Assembly (NCBI GenBank): GCA_004296775.1
Contig: RHGE01000009.1
Location: 1 to 64,000, forward strand
Origin: Marinilabiliaceae bacterium JC017
GTDB lineage: Bacteria > Bacteroidota > Bacteroidia > Bacteroidales > Marinilabiliaceae
DNA: 64,000 nucleotides
Reading direction: 5' to 3'
Shown: piece by piece, positions 36,341 to 45,486 of the stretch
Position numbering within the stretch: the stretch's first letter is position 1
Layout: each line of letters starts with the position of its first letter
Position numbers and translations under genes: made by a program
The notes under the pieces: generated by a model
What the model saw: the letters and a program-made list of their open reading frames with translations, nothing else
The model's database searches: none
What the model was told of the DNA's origin: nothing

Positions 36341-37534
36341 ATGGCAAAAAGCAGCACAAATAACTGGATGATGATTGGCGTTTTAGCAGCCATATTGCTT
36401 TTCTCAATTGCTCTTGCCATGGCACCCAAAGCCATTGATTGGTCACTGAGTTTTTCCAGGCAAGATGAAATCCCGTTTGGAAATAGCATCTTGTACGAAT
36501 TACTGCCGGAGCATTTCGCCCATGAGGAACTGGTTACCGTCCATTCCGGCCTGACGTCCTACCTGGAAGAGACCACGCCCGAAAATTCTAACCTTATCAT
36601 CATCAACCACCGGTTCAAACCCGACCAAAGGGATCTCAACAAGATCATCGACATCCTGAATGCCGGCAACTCGGTGTTTATTGCTGCCGAATACCTTTCG
36701 GAAGCAGTAGCCGACACCTTTAACATTGAATTCAACGAAACACAATGGCTCAACATCCTGGGCAACGATTCCATAAGCTTTAACTTCTCCAACCGAAAAC
36801 TAAAATCAGCTTATGGGTATTGGTACAAAAAAGGCATCTCCAACAACCACTTTGTCTCCTATGACTCCACCCGCACTTCGGTGCTGGGCTTTAACAACGA
36901 CGGACTAACCAACTTCATCAAAATAAAACAAGGAAAAGGGTGGTTATATGTGAATCTCAACCCACTGGCCTTTTCCAATTACAACCTGCTCATTGCCGAC
37001 AATTACGAATATGTCTTTAAATGCTTATCCTATCTGCCGGCTCAACCAACCCTGTGGGATGAATATTACAAGGCACGCAATAATCAGATTGCCTCGCCCA
37101 TCAGTTTCATCCTCAACCGCAAACCATTAAGGTATGCCTGGTACCTGGTTCTTGCCGGCGTACTGGTCTATTTTATATTCGAATCGAAACGCAAACAACG
37201 GATGATTCCCGTAATCACACCCCCTGAAAACACAACGCTGAGTTTCATTGAGACGGTTGGCCGGTTGTATTTCAGCCGGAAGAATCACCTGGATATTGCA
37301 CAGAAGAAATACAGTTACTTCCTGGAACACATCCGATCGAAGTATTATGTACAAACAGACGTTATATCCGATGAGCGGATTCAGCACCTGGCCGCCAAGA
37401 CAGGCATTGCCCGGCGATCGCTGAAACAATTATTCAGCATGGCCGAAAACCTGAAACAAGTGAAGAAATTGTCGGAAGAAGACCTGGAACAGTTCAACCG
37501 GAAGATAGAATACTTTTATCAACATAGTCACTAA
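36341..37534 (+). CDS. DUF4350 domain-containing protein
   Basis: A 397-residue protein with an N-terminal transmembrane segment (about 10-28), an extracytoplasmic GATase-like DUF4350 domain (about 40-235), a second membrane segment (about 262-280) and a cytoplasmic helical tail. The domain carries the typical IIINHRFKPDQRDLNKIIDIL..GNSVFIAAEY segment. It is a standard partner in MoxR-DUF58-DUF4129 operons with unknown biochemical role. Confidence 0.85.
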   Translation: MAKSSTNNWMMIGVLAAILLFSIALAMAPKAIDWSLSFSRQDEIPFGNSILYELLPEHFAHEELVTVHSGLTSYLEETTPENSNLIIINHRFKPDQRDLNKIIDILNAGNSVFIAAEYLSEAVADTFNIEFNETQWLNILGNDSISFNFSNRKLKSAYGYWYKKGISNNHFVSYDSTRTSVLGFNNDGLTNFIKIKQGKGWLYVNLNPLAFSNYNLLIADNYEYVFKCLSYLPAQPTLWDEYYKARNNQIASPISFILNRKPLRYAWYLVLAGVLVYFIFESKRKQRMIPVITPPENTTLSFIETVGRLYFSRKNHLDIAQKKYSYFLEHIRSKYYVQTDVISDERIQHLAAKTGIARRSLKQLFSMAENLKQVKKLSEEDLEQFNRKIEYFYQHSH

Positions 37535-37648
37535 GAACAGATGCCAAGATGAACGATCAAAAAAACTCAGTACCTCCTTGTCTCTGTGTTCTTATTGCTA
37601 ACGTCTTGATACATTTTTAAACCATAGCAAACAGGAAATTTCAAATAT

Positions 37649-38629
37649 ATGGAAAACCAAACACCATTTGAGAACCGTCTGAATGTGGAAGAGCTAAACC
37701 ATGCAGCCTTCCGCATTAAGCAAGAGATATCAAAAGTCATCGTGGGACAGGAAAAGGTCCTCGACCAGTTATTAACCGCTTTCCTGGCCAACGGACATGT
37801 GCTGATTGAAGGAGTGCCGGGCATTGCCAAAACAATGATGGCAAAACTACTGGCCAAAACCATTTCCACCGGTTTTTCTCGCATCCAGTTCACCCCCGAC
37901 CTGATGCCTTCCGATGTATTGGGAACCACCATCTATAACACCGGCACCTCTAAATTTGAATTCAACAAAGGCCCCGTCTTCTCTAACCTGGTACTGATTG
38001 ATGAAGTCAACCGGGCCCCGGCCAAGACACAAGCCGCCCTGTTCGAAGTGATGGAAGAGCGCCAGGTCACTACCGATGGCGAAACCCGTTTCATGGAACC
38101 ACCATTCCTGGTATTTGCCACTCAAAACCCCGTGGAGCACGAAGGGACCTATCGGCTTCCCGAAGCACAGCTCGACCGCTTCCTGTTCAAGGTAATCATC
38201 GATTATCCTAACCTGGAAGAAGAGATCACCATTCTATCGAATGCTCAAAACAGGGAGAACGTCAAAGAGATCGATGAAATTAACCCGGTAGTAACTGCCG
38301 ATGAAATCATCCGGTATCAACAATTGGTTACAAAAATTGTGGTCGACGACGACATCCTGCGTTATATCGCCAACATCGTGGAAAAAACACGCCGCAGCAG
38401 CGCCCTCTTCCTGGGAGCCAGTCCGCGCGCATCCCTGGCCGTTTTAACATCAGCCAAAGCCACCGCCGCCCTTGAAGGACGCGACTTTGTGACACCCGAC
38501 GATGTTAAAAAAGTGCTCTATCCCGTTTTAGGTCACCGCATCATTCTCACACCAGAGAAAGAGATGGAGGGAGTTAAACCCGAAACAGTGATAAAACAAA
38601 TTGTGGATAACGTGGAAATTCCCCGCTAA
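37649..38629 (+). CDS. MoxR family AAA+ ATPase
   Basis: A 326-residue AAA+ chaperone-like ATPase. Walker A GVPGIAKTMMAK is near residue 57, Walker B LVLIDEVNRAP near 113, sensor 1 ATQNP near 155 and an arginine-finger region YRLPEAQLDRFLFK. The C-terminal lid has the typical ASPRASLAVLTSAKATAALEGR. MoxR ATPases pair with VWA or DUF58 proteins to insert cofactors or remodel complexes. It lies 114 bp after DUF4350 and may have a secondary promoter. Confidence 0.95.
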   Translation: MENQTPFENRLNVEELNHAAFRIKQEISKVIVGQEKVLDQLLTAFLANGHVLIEGVPGIAKTMMAKLLAKTISTGFSRIQFTPDLMPSDVLGTTIYNTGTSKFEFNKGPVFSNLVLIDEVNRAPAKTQAALFEVMEERQVTTDGETRFMEPPFLVFATQNPVEHEGTYRLPEAQLDRFLFKVIIDYPNLEEEITILSNAQNRENVKEIDEINPVVTADEIIRYQQLVTKIVVDDDILRYIANIVEKTRRSSALFLGASPRASLAVLTSAKATAALEGRDFVTPDDVKKVLYPVLGHRIILTPEKEMEGVKPETVIKQIVDNVEIPR

Positions 38630-38737
38630 ACCATAACATATAATTTCAACCAGGGAGCCAAACCCACCTGCAATAACAGCGGGGAATGGCTCCTAATTGC
38701 CCTAACAACGGCAGCAAAATGCCCAAACAGCTTAAAT

Positions 38738-40075
38738 ATGCGTAGAATCTGGAAGTCCCTATATTTCAACAATCGTTTCTATTACCTATTGGGAGGAATC
38801 GTATTCCTGATGGCCCTGGGCTTATTTGGGGAATTCTTCTTTCATATTGCGCGCATTCTGCTGGGTGTCTTTGCTGCATTGACGGCACTGGAAATTATCA
38901 TGTTATTTTCCGGCGGCATAAATAAATTCAACGGCAGCCGAACCCTGCAACAACGCTTTTCCAATGGCGACAACAACGAGGTGAAAATAAACCTCCGCAA
39001 CCGGATGCCTTTCAAAGCCGCCATCGAAATAATTGATGAAATACCGGCCCAGTTTCAAAAACGCGATTTCCTGAAACAATTAACACTGAATCCCGGTCAG
39101 GCATATGGCTTTTCCTATTTCCTGCGTCCCGTTAACCGGGGCGAATACCACTTTGGAGCCTTAAATGTGTTTGTCTCATCCCCCATCGGTTTGGTGAAAA
39201 AACGCTTCCGCTTCTCCCAAAATGAAATGGTCAAAGTTTACCCTTCTTTTCAGGAGATGCGCAAATTTGAGATGATGGCCATCTCCAACCGGTTATCAGA
39301 GATCGGCATTAAAAAAATACGGCGGGTAGGCCATCAAATGGAGTTTGACCAGATACGTGACTACACCAAGGGCGACGACTACCGCACCATCAACTGGAAA
39401 GCCACCGCCCGAAAAAATCACCTGATGGTGAATCAGTACCAGGAAGAGAAATCGCAACAGATGTTTTCACTCATCGACATGGGCCGCACCATGAAGATGC
39501 CCTTCGGAGGCATGACACTCCTGGATTATGCCATCAACACCTCCCTGGTGTTGTCGAACATTGCCATGCTTAAACACGACAAGGCCGGTCTCATCACCTT
39601 CAACCAACAAATACAGGCCATGGTACCTGCTAAACGTAATGAACGCCATCTGCAGACCATCATGGAAGTGCTCTACAACCAGGAAACCGGATTTGACGAA
39701 CACAACCTGCAAGCCGTCTATACCACCTTGCGCCGCCATGTGCATCACCGCAGCCTCATCATGCTCTATTCCAACTTCAGCAGCTTAAGTGCGGCCCACC
39801 GGCAAATGCCCATCCTGCAAAAGATTGCCCGCGACCACCTCCTGGTTATTGTCTTCTTCGAGAACACCGAAGTCACCAAGGTAACGCATCAAGCCACCTC
39901 CGACATGGAAGGCATCTACATAAAAACCATCGCCGAGAAATTTGCCTTCGATAAAAAACTCATCGTCCGCGAACTCGATCGCCATGGCATCCACACCGTC
40001 CTCACCGAACCAGGAAAACTAACCGTAGACGCCCTCAACAAATACCTGGAACTAAAAGCACGCGGGTTTATTTAA
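38738..40075 (+). CDS. DUF58 domain-containing protein
   Basis: A 445-residue membrane-anchored protein with two N-terminal transmembrane segments (about 15-55), a beta-rich periplasmic domain and a cytoplasmic DUF58/VWA-like domain. The core motif is IRDYTKGDDYRTINWKATAR, followed by the degenerate MIDAS-like SLIDMGRTM. This is the classic partner of MoxR. It is the last gene of the cluster and no terminator follows. A non-coding region of about 1.25 kb begins after it. Confidence 0.93.
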   Translation: MRRIWKSLYFNNRFYYLLGGIVFLMALGLFGEFFFHIARILLGVFAALTALEIIMLFSGGINKFNGSRTLQQRFSNGDNNEVKINLRNRMPFKAAIEIIDEIPAQFQKRDFLKQLTLNPGQAYGFSYFLRPVNRGEYHFGALNVFVSSPIGLVKKRFRFSQNEMVKVYPSFQEMRKFEMMAISNRLSEIGIKKIRRVGHQMEFDQIRDYTKGDDYRTINWKATARKNHLMVNQYQEEKSQQMFSLIDMGRTMKMPFGGMTLLDYAINTSLVLSNIAMLKHDKAGLITFNQQIQAMVPAKRNERHLQTIMEVLYNQETGFDEHNLQAVYTTLRRHVHHRSLIMLYSNFSSLSAAHRQMPILQKIARDHLLVIVFFENTEVTKVTHQATSDMEGIYIKTIAEKFAFDKKLIVRELDRHGIHTVLTEPGKLTVDALNKYLELKARGFI

Positions 40076-40084
40076 AAAATCAGG

Positions 40085-40225
40085 GAACAGTGAGCAGGGA
40101 ACAGGGAACAGGGAACTCAGAACCCAAAAACCCAGAACATCCAACATCCAAACATCGAACATCTCCACGTCCTCACATCCAAACATCGAACATCTCCACG
40201 TCCTCACATCCAAACATCGAACATC
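40085..40225 (+). repeat. Low-complexity tract and 31-bp tandem repeat
   Basis: AGGGAAC words repeat at about 40083-40116. Then a 31-bp unit starting ATCCAAACATCGAACATC occurs exactly twice (40146-40176, 40177-40207) with a third partial copy to 40225. No coding potential is evident. Confidence 0.75.
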
Positions 40226-40407
40226 GAACATCCAAAGGCGTCCTGCCTCGCCTTAGGCTCGCCACCGGGCTTTCCATTCCTACTCCTCGCTTTCCCAACC
40301 CGCCCATGCCAACACCCCGCTGTGGGGTATCCATTACAATCCCTGGCCGGACAACCAAACGCAACACCCCTGACCGAATAAAAAAACTGAGAATTTGCAA
40401 CATTTTA

Positions 40408-40850
40408 AGAGCTCTTCAGTAATTTCCGGAGCTCTTGAATGATTTCTGATGCCCTTGAGTGGTTTCTGCAGCCCTTGAATGATTTCTGGAGCTCTTGAAT
40501 GATTTCCTGAGCTCTTGAGTGCTTTTCCCGTGCTCTTCAATGTTTTTTCCGTGCTCTTGAATGTTTTCTGAAGCCCTTGGATGATTTTTCCGTGCTCTTG
40601 AATCTTTTTCTGGTGCACTTGAGTATTTTCTTCATGCCCTGGAATGATTTCCACAGCTCTTGAGCATTTTTCCGAAGCTCTTCAATGATTTTCTCGTGCT
40701 CTTGGATCATTTCCGCATGCTCTTGAGTGTTTTCCGTATGCCCTTGAATGATTTCCGCAGCTCTTGAGTGTTTTCCGAAGCTCTGGAATCATTTCTTCAG
40801 GAATACATTTACTTTCTGAATGCTCCTCAATAATTTCCAGGATCTTCAAA
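40408..40850 (-). repeat. Degenerate tandem array, 20-21 bp unit, about 20 copies
   Basis: The plus-strand consensus is about GCTCTTGAATGATTTCCGNA, with unit lengths of 20, 21 and 22 bp mixed. The changing length breaks any reading frame, which argues against a repeat protein even though the minus strand is open over part of it. On the minus strand the unit reads CCGGAAATCATTCAAGAGCT, close to the half-unit of the array at 32861-33003. Confidence 0.8.
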
Positions 40851-40924
40851 ACTTAATATCCTAGCGCAAGAACGGAGTTTTTATAAAGGTCATAATAACA
40901 CAAAACTCCAAGTTACCAACCAGA

Positions 40925-41032
40925 CCATGATGATCCGAAGCGCGCGAGCCCGTCAAATAAGCGGGCCGGCGAAGGCGCGACGAAGATGAATGCGGGAATT
41001 CCGGCATGTGGGCCGGCAAAAATTCATCATGG
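40925..41032. repeat. GC-rich nested inverted-repeat element
   Basis: An outer pair CCATGATGA (40925-40933) / TCATCATGG (41024-41032) encloses at least two inner stems: GCCCG (40949-40953) with CGGGC (40963-40967), and GATGAAT (40985-40991) with ATTCATC (41022-41028) around CCGGC/GCCGG. It is much richer in GC than its surroundings. No gene is visible. It could encode a structured RNA or be a non-autonomous mobile element. Confidence 0.55.
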
Positions 41033-41054
41033 AGGTGGGCAGAAGCGTTTATTT

Positions 41055-41120
41055 GACTAGCGTTTATTGCTTACTTTTTTGGGCAATGCAAAAAAGTAAG
41101 TAGGGTCCGGGACAACGTCC
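41055..41120 (+). repeat. Dispersed double-hairpin repeat, family B, copy 2
   Basis: GACTAG is followed by the stem CTTACTTTTTT (41070-41080) / AAAAAAGTAAG (41090-41100) with loop GGGCAATGC, then TAGGGT, then GGGACAACGTCCC. The arrangement matches the copy at 7539-7608 read on the minus strand. Confidence 0.65.
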
Positions 41121-41140
41121 CGATGATATAACAAAGTTTC

Positions 41141-41185
41141 TATTTTTGGCGAGCAGTAATTCATCTTGATACTTATGGCTTAATA
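41141..41185 (+). repeat. Dispersed non-coding repeat, family A, copy 2
   Basis: TATTTTTGGCGAGCAGTAAT, then TCATCTTGATAC and TTATGGCTTA. It matches the first half of the copies at 4041-4120 and 58021-58094. It lies 20 bp after the family B repeat. Confidence 0.65.
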
Positions 41186-41328
41186 CTCTTGATAACAATC
41201 ATGTAAAAAAACCTGTCATGGGTCGCAGCCAAAGACCATGTCCTTGACATATTGCCTCGCCTCAACAAAGGTTTAGATAGCTGATTTCCTTCATCCCTCC
41301 ATTTTTTATTATTTTTGTGACCCATAAA

Positions 41329-42291
41329 ATGAGGAGCAAGGTTGTGAAAGTACATGCTGGATTAAATGATTTTAGTGCTCAAAAAGCAATTGTTACCATT
41401 GGCATGTTCGATGGTATTCATGCGGGACACAAGGCTTTACTGAAACATGTAATGGAAGAAGCCACCAAAGCAGGAGGAGAATCAGTGGTGCTGTCATTTT
41501 GGCCACATCCGCGTGTGGTGCTCAATAAGGATGCAGAAAAACTTCGTTTCCTTACCTCCCTGGAAGAAAAAACCCGGTTGATCGCCGAAACCGGCATTGA
41601 CCATTTAATACTTCTTCCCTTCACCAAAGAGCTGTCACAAAAAACAGCAGAAGAATTCATTGAGGAAATTCTGGTGAAACAAATTAAGGTACACCACCTG
41701 GTAGTTGGCTACAATCACCGCTTCGGGAAAGGACGTCAGCACAACTTTGAACACTACCAAGCCTTTGCCCGAAAATTCAATTTTGAAATATCACGGGTTG
41801 ACCCGGTTGAAGTAGAAGGCCTCCACACCAGCTCATCAACCGTGCGGCAATACCTGTCGCAGGGGAATATCCGCGTTGCCAATACCATTCTGGGCTACCA
41901 CTATCAATTGTCGGGCCGGGTGATTGGCGGCCAGCGCCTGGGACGCAAACTGGGTTTTCCCACAGCCAACATACAGGTGGGGGAGCCCTCCAAACTGGTA
42001 CCGCCCGACGGGGTATATGCCTGCCGGGTTACCACAGAAGGCAAACAATACATGGGCATGCTGAACATTGGCTATCGTCCCACCGTCAACCATAATGTAG
42101 ATCACCGCTCCATTGAAGTACACATTCTTGACTTCAATCAGGATATATACTCCGAAGAGATCCTGGTAGAATTCATCGACAAACTCCGTGATGAAAAAAA
42201 ATTCGATAATCTGGAGGAGTTACAAGCACAGCTAAAAAATGATGAAAACAATACCAGACAAACACTAAATCATTATTTTTTAGGAGGATAA
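41329..42291 (+). CDS. ribF: Bifunctional riboflavin kinase/FAD synthetase
   Basis: Converts riboflavin to FMN and FMN to FAD. The N-terminal FAD synthetase nucleotidyltransferase domain has IGMFDGIHAGHKALL near residue 22 and VVGYNHRFGKGR near 125. The C-terminal riboflavin kinase domain has LGRKLGFPTANI and PDGVYACRV. I use the ATG at 41329. A GTG at 41344, which has GAGGAGC just upstream and gives VKVHAGLNDF, fits homologues equally well. A -7-like TATTTTTG at 41310-41317 lies almost on top of the ATG, which favours the GTG. Confidence 0.95.
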   Translation: MRSKVVKVHAGLNDFSAQKAIVTIGMFDGIHAGHKALLKHVMEEATKAGGESVVLSFWPHPRVVLNKDAEKLRFLTSLEEKTRLIAETGIDHLILLPFTKELSQKTAEEFIEEILVKQIKVHHLVVGYNHRFGKGRQHNFEHYQAFARKFNFEISRVDPVEVEGLHTSSSTVRQYLSQGNIRVANTILGYHYQLSGRVIGGQRLGRKLGFPTANIQVGEPSKLVPPDGVYACRVTTEGKQYMGMLNIGYRPTVNHNVDHRSIEVHILDFNQDIYSEEILVEFIDKLRDEKKFDNLEELQAQLKNDENNTRQTLNHYFLGG

Positions 42292-42357
42292 TTTTTTTTA
42301 GCATCTCCATTAAATTCATACTTTTGTATCCCTCATTAATAAAAAAACCAGAATAAA

Positions 42358-43782
42358 ATGGCAGAAACAATGATAGATAACTTACCATACAAAATCAGTG
42401 ACCTATCGCTGGCTGACTTTGGTCGCAAAGAAATTGAAATTTCAGAAAAAGAAATGCCCGGTTTAATGGCCCTTCGTGAAAAATACGGAGCAACCAAACC
42501 ATTAGCCGGCGCAAAAATCATGGGCTCCCTGCACATGACCATACAAACCGCCGTATTAATTGAAACACTGGTTGAACTTGGTGCTACCGTCAGATGGGCC
42601 AGCTGTAACATCTACAGCACACAAGACCACGCTGCTGCTGCCATTGCCGCCAGCGGCGTTCCTGTTTTTGCCTGGAAAGGCGAAACCCTTGAAGAATATT
42701 GGTGGTGTACCGAACGTGCCTTAGACTTTGGCAACGGCCAGGGACCCGACATGATCGTGGACGATGGCGGTGACGCTACCATGATGATTCACATTGGTGC
42801 CGACGCAGAAAAAGATCCTTCCATTTTAGAAAAAGATTACAGCGGCGAAGGAGAAGATTACCGCAAATTAATGGCTCGTTTGAAAGTTGAGTATAATAAA
42901 AATGCCGATCGTTGGGGTAAAGTAGCTCAAAACATTAAAGGAGTAAGCGAAGAAACTACCACTGGTGTACACCGTCTGTATCAAATGATGGAAAAAGGTG
43001 AATTACTGTTCCCGGCCATCAACGTCAATGACTCCGTTACAAAATCCAAATTCGATAACCTGTATGGATGTAGAGAAAGTTTGGCCGATGGTATAAAAAG
43101 AGGTACCGATGTAATGGTTGCCGGAAAAACCGTATTGGTTTGTGGCTATGGTGACGTGGGTAAAGGTTGTGCACAAAGTATGCGTGGCTTTGGTGCCAGG
43201 GTATTGGTTACTGAAATCGACCCCATTTGTGCGCTGCAGGCTGCCATGGAAGGCTTCGAAGTTACCACTACCGAAGAAGCCCTTCATGAAACAGACATCG
43301 TTGTTACTTGTACCGGCAACAGGGACGTCATCACCATCGATCACATGGCTAAGATGAAAGACCAGGCAATTGTATGTAACATTGGTCACTTCGACAATGA
43401 GATTCAGGTTGAAAAACTTGAGAACTATGAAGGGATTAAGGAAATCAACATCAAACCACAGGTAGATCAGTTTCTGTTTCCCGATGGCCACAGCATCATC
43501 CTGCTTTCCAAAGGTCGTTTGGTAAACTTGGGAAATGCCACCGGGCACCCAAGTTTTGTGATGAGTAACTCATTTACAAACCAAACTCTGGCTCAGTTAG
43601 AACTTTGGCAAAAAGATTATAAGGTAGGCGTTTACACACTACCTAAATCACTCGACGAAGAAGTAGCACGCTTGCACTTAGGCAAATTAGGCGTCAAGCT
43701 AACACAACTTTCACAAGAACAAGCCGATTACATTGGTGTGAAGGTAGATGGCCCCTTTAAGCCGGAACACTATCGCTACTAA
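42358..43782 (+). CDS. ahcY: Adenosylhomocysteinase
   Basis: Hydrolyses S-adenosylhomocysteine to adenosine and homocysteine, clearing the by-product of methyltransferases. The 474 residues include the N-terminal [19 protein letters not shown], the catalytic region around WWCTERAL, the NAD-binding [21 protein letters not shown] near residue 261 and the C-terminal PFKPEHYRY, the family's invariant end. A -7-like TACTTTTG lies at 42319-42326. A terminator follows at 43803-43836. Confidence 0.97.
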   Translation: MAETMIDNLPYKISDLSLADFGRKEIEISEKEMPGLMALREKYGATKPLAGAKIMGSLHMTIQTAVLIETLVELGATVRWASCNIYSTQDHAAAAIAASGVPVFAWKGETLEEYWWCTERALDFGNGQGPDMIVDDGGDATMMIHIGADAEKDPSILEKDYSGEGEDYRKLMARLKVEYNKNADRWGKVAQNIKGVSEETTTGVHRLYQMMEKGELLFPAINVNDSVTKSKFDNLYGCRESLADGIKRGTDVMVAGKTVLVCGYGDVGKGCAQSMRGFGARVLVTEIDPICALQAAMEGFEVTTTEEALHETDIVVTCTGNRDVITIDHMAKMKDQAIVCNIGHFDNEIQVEKLENYEGIKEINIKPQVDQFLFPDGHSIILLSKGRLVNLGNATGHPSFVMSNSFTNQTLAQLELWQKDYKVGVYTLPKSLDEEVARLHLGKLGVKLTQLSQEQADYIGVKVDGPFKPEHYRY

Positions 43783-43802
43783 ACCACATTGATTAATGAT
43801 TT

Positions 43803-43836
43803 AAAAAAGGGAGAATCGTTTTGATACTCCCTTTTT
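43803..43836 (+). terminator. Rho-independent terminator after ahcY
   Basis: Stem AAAAAGGGAG / CTCCCTTTTT with a 13-nt loop. It lies 20 bp after the ahcY stop, and the A-rich side also suits the convergent lipoprotein gene. Confidence 0.85.
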
Positions 43837-43853
43837 CTATCTATTATATTTAT

Positions 43854-44285
43854 TCAATTCCACACACTCAACCAATTGCCATTAACAGACGTCTGGTATG
43901 CCTTCAATGGCCACTTCGAAGGCCCCTCCAGGATACTGCCCGTTTCCGTCCCGATCATAAACTCAGAGCCACAACACGGACATTTGTAGGTCATATCATC
44001 CTTTTTTTCCACCAGGCAATTGTAACGCTTCTCATAGGGACACATTAAATCAAAGGCATAATAGGTATCCGATGTCAACCGGTAAATAACAACTCCACAG
44101 ACACCTGCAGGTCTACCACTTAAATCTCTTTTTACAATGAAACTGGTTTCACTGTATTCAGGATCATCATTCACATTTATTTTTATAGAAAAGGAAACAT
44201 TCGGTATTATCTCATCCCGGTCACTTTTACATGCAGCCAAAATAAACAAAGACATTACCAGAATAGCACAAAACTTCATCCTCAT
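43854..44285 (-). CDS. Rieske-like lipoprotein with non-canonical ligands
   Basis: About 143 residues from the ATG at 44285 (MRMKFCAILVMSL), with a lipobox LAAC for attachment to the membrane. The order CPYEKRYNC, CPCCGSEF and GSILEGPSKWPLKAY matches a Rieske [2Fe-2S] fold. In canonical Rieske proteins the two ligand pairs are Cys-x-His and Cys-x-x-His; here the His positions read Tyr and Cys (CPY, CPCC). The cluster may be absent or all-Cys ligated. It is convergent with ahcY. A redox role is not supported; a structural role is possible. Confidence 0.7.
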   Translation of the reverse strand: MRMKFCAILVMSLFILAACKSDRDEIIPNVSFSIKINVNDDPEYSETSFIVKRDLSGRPAGVCGVVIYRLTSDTYYAFDLMCPYEKRYNCLVEKKDDMTYKCPCCGSEFMIGTETGSILEGPSKWPLKAYQTSVNGNWLSVWN

Positions 44286-44414
44286 ATCACATAATTTTAC
44301 CGTCAACTCAAACTTATCAGATTCACACTTCAAACTTAAAAATAATAACTAATAATTTTGCGATTCCTAAAACACATTCTACCTTTAGTCATTGCATCTA
44401 AAAAAATAGAAATC

Positions 44415-44831
44415 ATGGAAAATGGAATCGGAGAAATCCTCTATATAGTAGCGATGTTGGCAATATTTGTGTTCAGTGCTTATAAAAAATCACAACAAGC
44501 GAAAAAGAAAGTTACGCCTCCAAATCAAACACCTCATGTTCCCGACCCAATGGACGAAGAGGATATCATGAAAGAGCTTAAAGATCTGTTTCAACCCCAG
44601 CAACCTGGAAAAGCAACGGTTCCGGTTGAAAAGAAACCGGTACAACCAGTCGTACCAACCGACACAAATAAATACGCTAAACCTCAAGCCAAAATTTCTG
44701 AAAGAAAAATAAGCAGGGAAATAAAAGTAGAATTAGAAGAAGAAGGGGAAGGAAACCACATTTTGGATGAAGATTTTGATTTACGCAAGGCCGTCATATA
44801 TTCTGAGATATTGAAACGGCCAGGTTATTAG
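44415..44831 (+). CDS. Hypothetical membrane-anchored protein
   Basis: From the ATG at 44415 the product has 138 residues: a transmembrane segment at about residues 6-22 (EILYIVAMLAIFVFSAY), a basic patch, a Pro/Gln-rich linker and an acidic, helical C-terminus (EEEGEGNHILDEDFDLRKAVIYSEILKRPGY). Anchored proteins of this layout are common in Bacteroidota, but I know no function. An upstream TTG at 44358 would give a poor N-terminus. Confidence 0.75.
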   Translation: MENGIGEILYIVAMLAIFVFSAYKKSQQAKKKVTPPNQTPHVPDPMDEEDIMKELKDLFQPQQPGKATVPVEKKPVQPVVPTDTNKYAKPQAKISERKISREIKVELEEEGEGNHILDEDFDLRKAVIYSEILKRPGY

Positions 44832-44879
44832 TTGATCACCATATTTTATTTATCTGTCAATTATAGCAGAAATACCATC

Positions 44880-44910
44880 TTTGTTAATCATTTTAAACTT
44901 TGTATATTTG
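44880..44910 (+). promoter_or_regulatory. Bacteroidota-type promoter for greA
   Basis: TTTG (44880-44883) and TATATTTG (44903-44910) are separated by 19 bp, a match to the Bacteroidota consensus, about 75 bp before the greA ATG. Confidence 0.75.
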
Positions 44911-44982
44911 CCTTAAAGAGTTCCGGTCCCCGGGATTCTTTTATTTTTTTATAAAATCCGCAAATAAATAGGAGGAAAAGCA

Positions 44983-45456
44983 ATGTCAAAAATGAGTTAT
45001 GTTACTGAGGCGGGATTAAAAAAATTGCGAGAAGAACTAAATCAGTTAGAAACAATTGAACGCCCGAGTATATCAAAACAAATAGCTGAAGCTCGCGACA
45101 AAGGAGACTTGTCGGAAAATGCAGAATATGACGCAGCCAAAGAAGCCCAAGGGCTGTTGGAAATGCGCATTGCCAAATTAAAAGACATCATAGCCAATAG
45201 CAGGATTATTGACGAATCAAAAATTGACACTTCAAAAGTTCAGTTATTGAATAAAGTAAAGATTAAGAATCTAAAAAACGGAGCACAGATGACTTATACC
45301 TTGGTGCCCGAAAGTGAAGCAGACCTGAAAGCTGGAAAAATATCTATTTCCACCCCCATAGCCAAAGGCCTTCTTGGAAAAATCGTTGGTGATAAAGTTG
45401 ATATTAAAGTTCCTTCCGGAATGATGACATTTGAAGTTATTGAAATTTCACTTTAA
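44983..45456 (+). CDS. greA: Transcription elongation factor GreA
   Basis: A 157-residue factor that rescues backtracked RNA polymerase by stimulating transcript cleavage. The N-terminal coiled coil contains ARDKGDLSENAEYDAAKEAQ with the two acidic residues (D and E) that coordinate Mg2+ at the tip. The C-terminal FKBP-like domain ends with ISTPIAKGLLGKIVGDKVDIK. GGAGG lies 8 bp before the start, an unusually good ribosome-binding site for this phylum. Confidence 0.97.
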   Translation: MSKMSYVTEAGLKKLREELNQLETIERPSISKQIAEARDKGDLSENAEYDAAKEAQGLLEMRIAKLKDIIANSRIIDESKIDTSKVQLLNKVKIKNLKNGAQMTYTLVPESEADLKAGKISISTPIAKGLLGKIVGDKVDIKVPSGMMTFEVIEISL

Positions 45457-45486
45457 TTTTAAAGACAATAACTAAAAACAAAAACA

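Noticed and set aside
40334-40654. A 106-codon minus-strand frame across the tandem array with heptad-like repeats
   Set aside because: The repeat units vary between 20 and 22 bp, so the frame survives only over part of the array by chance. There is no start context or promoter.
40408-40850. Possible CRISPR array
   Set aside because: Units are contiguous and 20-21 bp long without unique spacers of constant length, and no cas genes are near.
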